NCBI GenBank assembly: GCA_030597485.1 | Contig: JAUVRU010000090.1 | Location: forward strand, 1 to 7,183 | Source: Anaerolineae bacterium | GTDB taxonomy: Bacteria; Chloroflexota; Anaerolineae; 4572-78; NAK82 | Reading direction: 5' to 3' | Length of the DNA stretch: 7,183 bases | Part shown: in pieces, positions 6,769-7,183 of the stretch | Position numbering within the stretch: the stretch's first letter is position 1 | How the letters are laid out: each line of letters begins with the position of its first letter | Notes under the pieces: model-generated | The model's database searches: none | What the model was told of the DNA's origin: nothing | Seen by the model: the letters and a program-made list of their open reading frames with translations, nothing else | Made by a program: the position numbers and the translations under genes

Positions 6769-6773
6769 ACAAT
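6745..6773 (+). promoter_or_regulatory. Sigma70-type promoter for spoVS
   Basis: TTGAGC (6745-6750), a 17-nt spacer, and TACAAT (6768-6773). The -10 matches consensus at five of six positions and the -35 at four. Transcription would start near 6780, giving a leader of about 43 nt. Read-through from murE is also possible, since no clear terminator separates the genes. Confidence 0.6.
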
Positions 6774-6822
6774 AGAGACGTGGAAAGGCGCTTGGCAATG
6801 CACAGTTCAAGGAGGCTCATCC

Positions 6823-7083
6823 ATGGACATCATCAAAGTGGCGTCCAAGTCTCGTTCTACTGCGGTGGCTGGCGCGATTGCTGGTGTGATTCGTGGCAGT
6901 GGTCGTGCTGATGTGCAGGCGATTGGCGCCGGTGCTGTGAACCAGGCCGTCAAAGCGGTCGCGATTGCCAGAGGATATCTGGCTTTGGATGGCCTTGATG
7001 TCATCAGTATCCCCTCGTTTGTCGAGGTGGATATTGATGGTCAGGAAAGGACTGCTATTCGGATTGTGGTTGAGCCCCGATGA
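6823..7083 (+). CDS. spoVS: Stage V sporulation protein S (SpoVS) family protein
   Basis: An 86-residue protein, the normal full length. It matches the Bacillus SpoVS pattern nearly throughout: an N-terminal MDIIKVASKS, AVAGAIAGVIR (14-24), the hallmark VQAIGAGAVNQAVKAVAIARG (31-51), and a C-terminal DGQERTAIRIVVEPR. The family has an Alba-like fold and is thought to act as a small nucleic-acid-binding or regulatory protein. In Bacillus it affects sporulation and septation. It also occurs in lineages that do not form spores, including Deinococcus-Thermus and Chloroflexota, so it is not evidence of sporulation here. The start is firm: AAGGAGG (6809-6815) lies 7 nt before ATG 6823. It follows murE by 115 nt and appears to have its own promoter. 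In Bacillus it lies near the RNase Y and YmdB genes; the window ends too soon to see whether that holds here. Confidence 0.96.
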   Translation: MDIIKVASKSRSTAVAGAIAGVIRGSGRADVQAIGAGAVNQAVKAVAIARGYLALDGLDVISIPSFVEVDIDGQERTAIRIVVEPR

Positions 7084-7151
7084 GTGTCGAGCATTCGATT
7101 ACAAGAGCCGTAGATGTTTCTACTTGCGGCCCGTCTTCCGGTCCCGGCTGA
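7080..7151 (+). CDS. Possible 23-residue small ORF overlapping the spoVS stop (doubtful)
   Basis: ATG 7080-7082 overlaps the spoVS stop in an ATGA arrangement typical of translational coupling. The frame runs 23 codons to TGA 7149-7151 (peptide starting MSVEHSITRAVDV). No family is recognised and no separate ribosome-binding site is apparent. A chance ORF is the simpler reading. Confidence 0.15.
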   Translation: MSVEHSITRAVDVSTCGPSSGPG

Positions 7152-7183
7152 CGCGTTTTTCCCCGGGCAGGGGTGTTGCTTCA
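7084..7183. other. Non-coding tail after spoVS with a weak hairpin
   Basis: GTAGA (7110-7114) pairs with TCTAC (7119-7123) over a 4-nt loop, and GCC (7107-7109) can extend it with GGC (7128-7130) across a bulge. CCCC (7161-7164) and GGGG (7170-7173) form another small palindrome. There is no U-run after the first hairpin. No recognisable RNA family or gene start is seen before the window ends. Confidence 0.3.

Noticed and set aside
5406..6820. Two long open frames on the - strand (5406-6257 and 6005-6820)
   Set aside because: Both are antisense to murE, which has every family motif in its own frame. Their translations look like low-complexity shadows.
7100..7183. Riboswitch, signal recognition particle RNA, tmRNA or RNase P RNA at the window end
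   Set aside because: None of the conserved core sequences of these RNAs could be recognised on either strand.

Overview
The window is GC-rich bacterial DNA. It holds seven protein genes and little non-coding sequence. The gene set points to an anaerobic or facultatively anaerobic bacterium, most plausibly a member of the Chloroflexota (Anaerolineae-like). The reasons are a tungsten/molybdenum aldehyde:ferredoxin oxidoreductase (AOR) homologue, a TIGR03960-type radical SAM protein, a MurE with a non-canonical amino-acid-binding motif, and a SpoVS protein next to no other sporulation gene. The lineage is an inference from gene content, not a measurement.

Region 1 (1-3279, + strand) is a tight, co-directional run. 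It contains the C-terminal two thirds or so of an AOR-family enzyme, a small YkvA/DUF1232 membrane protein, and two different family-2 glycosyltransferases. One resembles rhamnosyltransferases of the WbbL type and the other resembles WaaE/KdtX-type lipopolysaccharide-core glucosyltransferases. Gaps are 19, 31 and 14 nt, so co-transcription is likely. The glycosyltransferases suggest cell-surface glycan assembly. The AOR does not obviously share that role. The AOR frame is broken by an in-frame TAA at 177-179, exactly inside its iron-sulfur ligand motif.

Region 2 (3320-4942, - strand) is one radical SAM gene. It converges on the second glycosyltransferase, with a hairpin between the two ends. 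It is divergent from murE, and the 217-nt spacer holds a good sigma70-type promoter on each strand.

Region 3 (5160-7083, + strand) is murE, for peptidoglycan precursor synthesis, followed by spoVS. The spoVS gene appears to have its own promoter in the 115-nt gap. The last 100 nt contain only a short possible ORF and a weak hairpin.

No mobile element, CRISPR array, tRNA or rRNA is visible, and I see no clear undescribed multi-gene system. The items most worth checking are the AOR stop codon at the cluster motif, the altered MurE specificity motif, and the inverted repeat that brackets the spoVS promoter.
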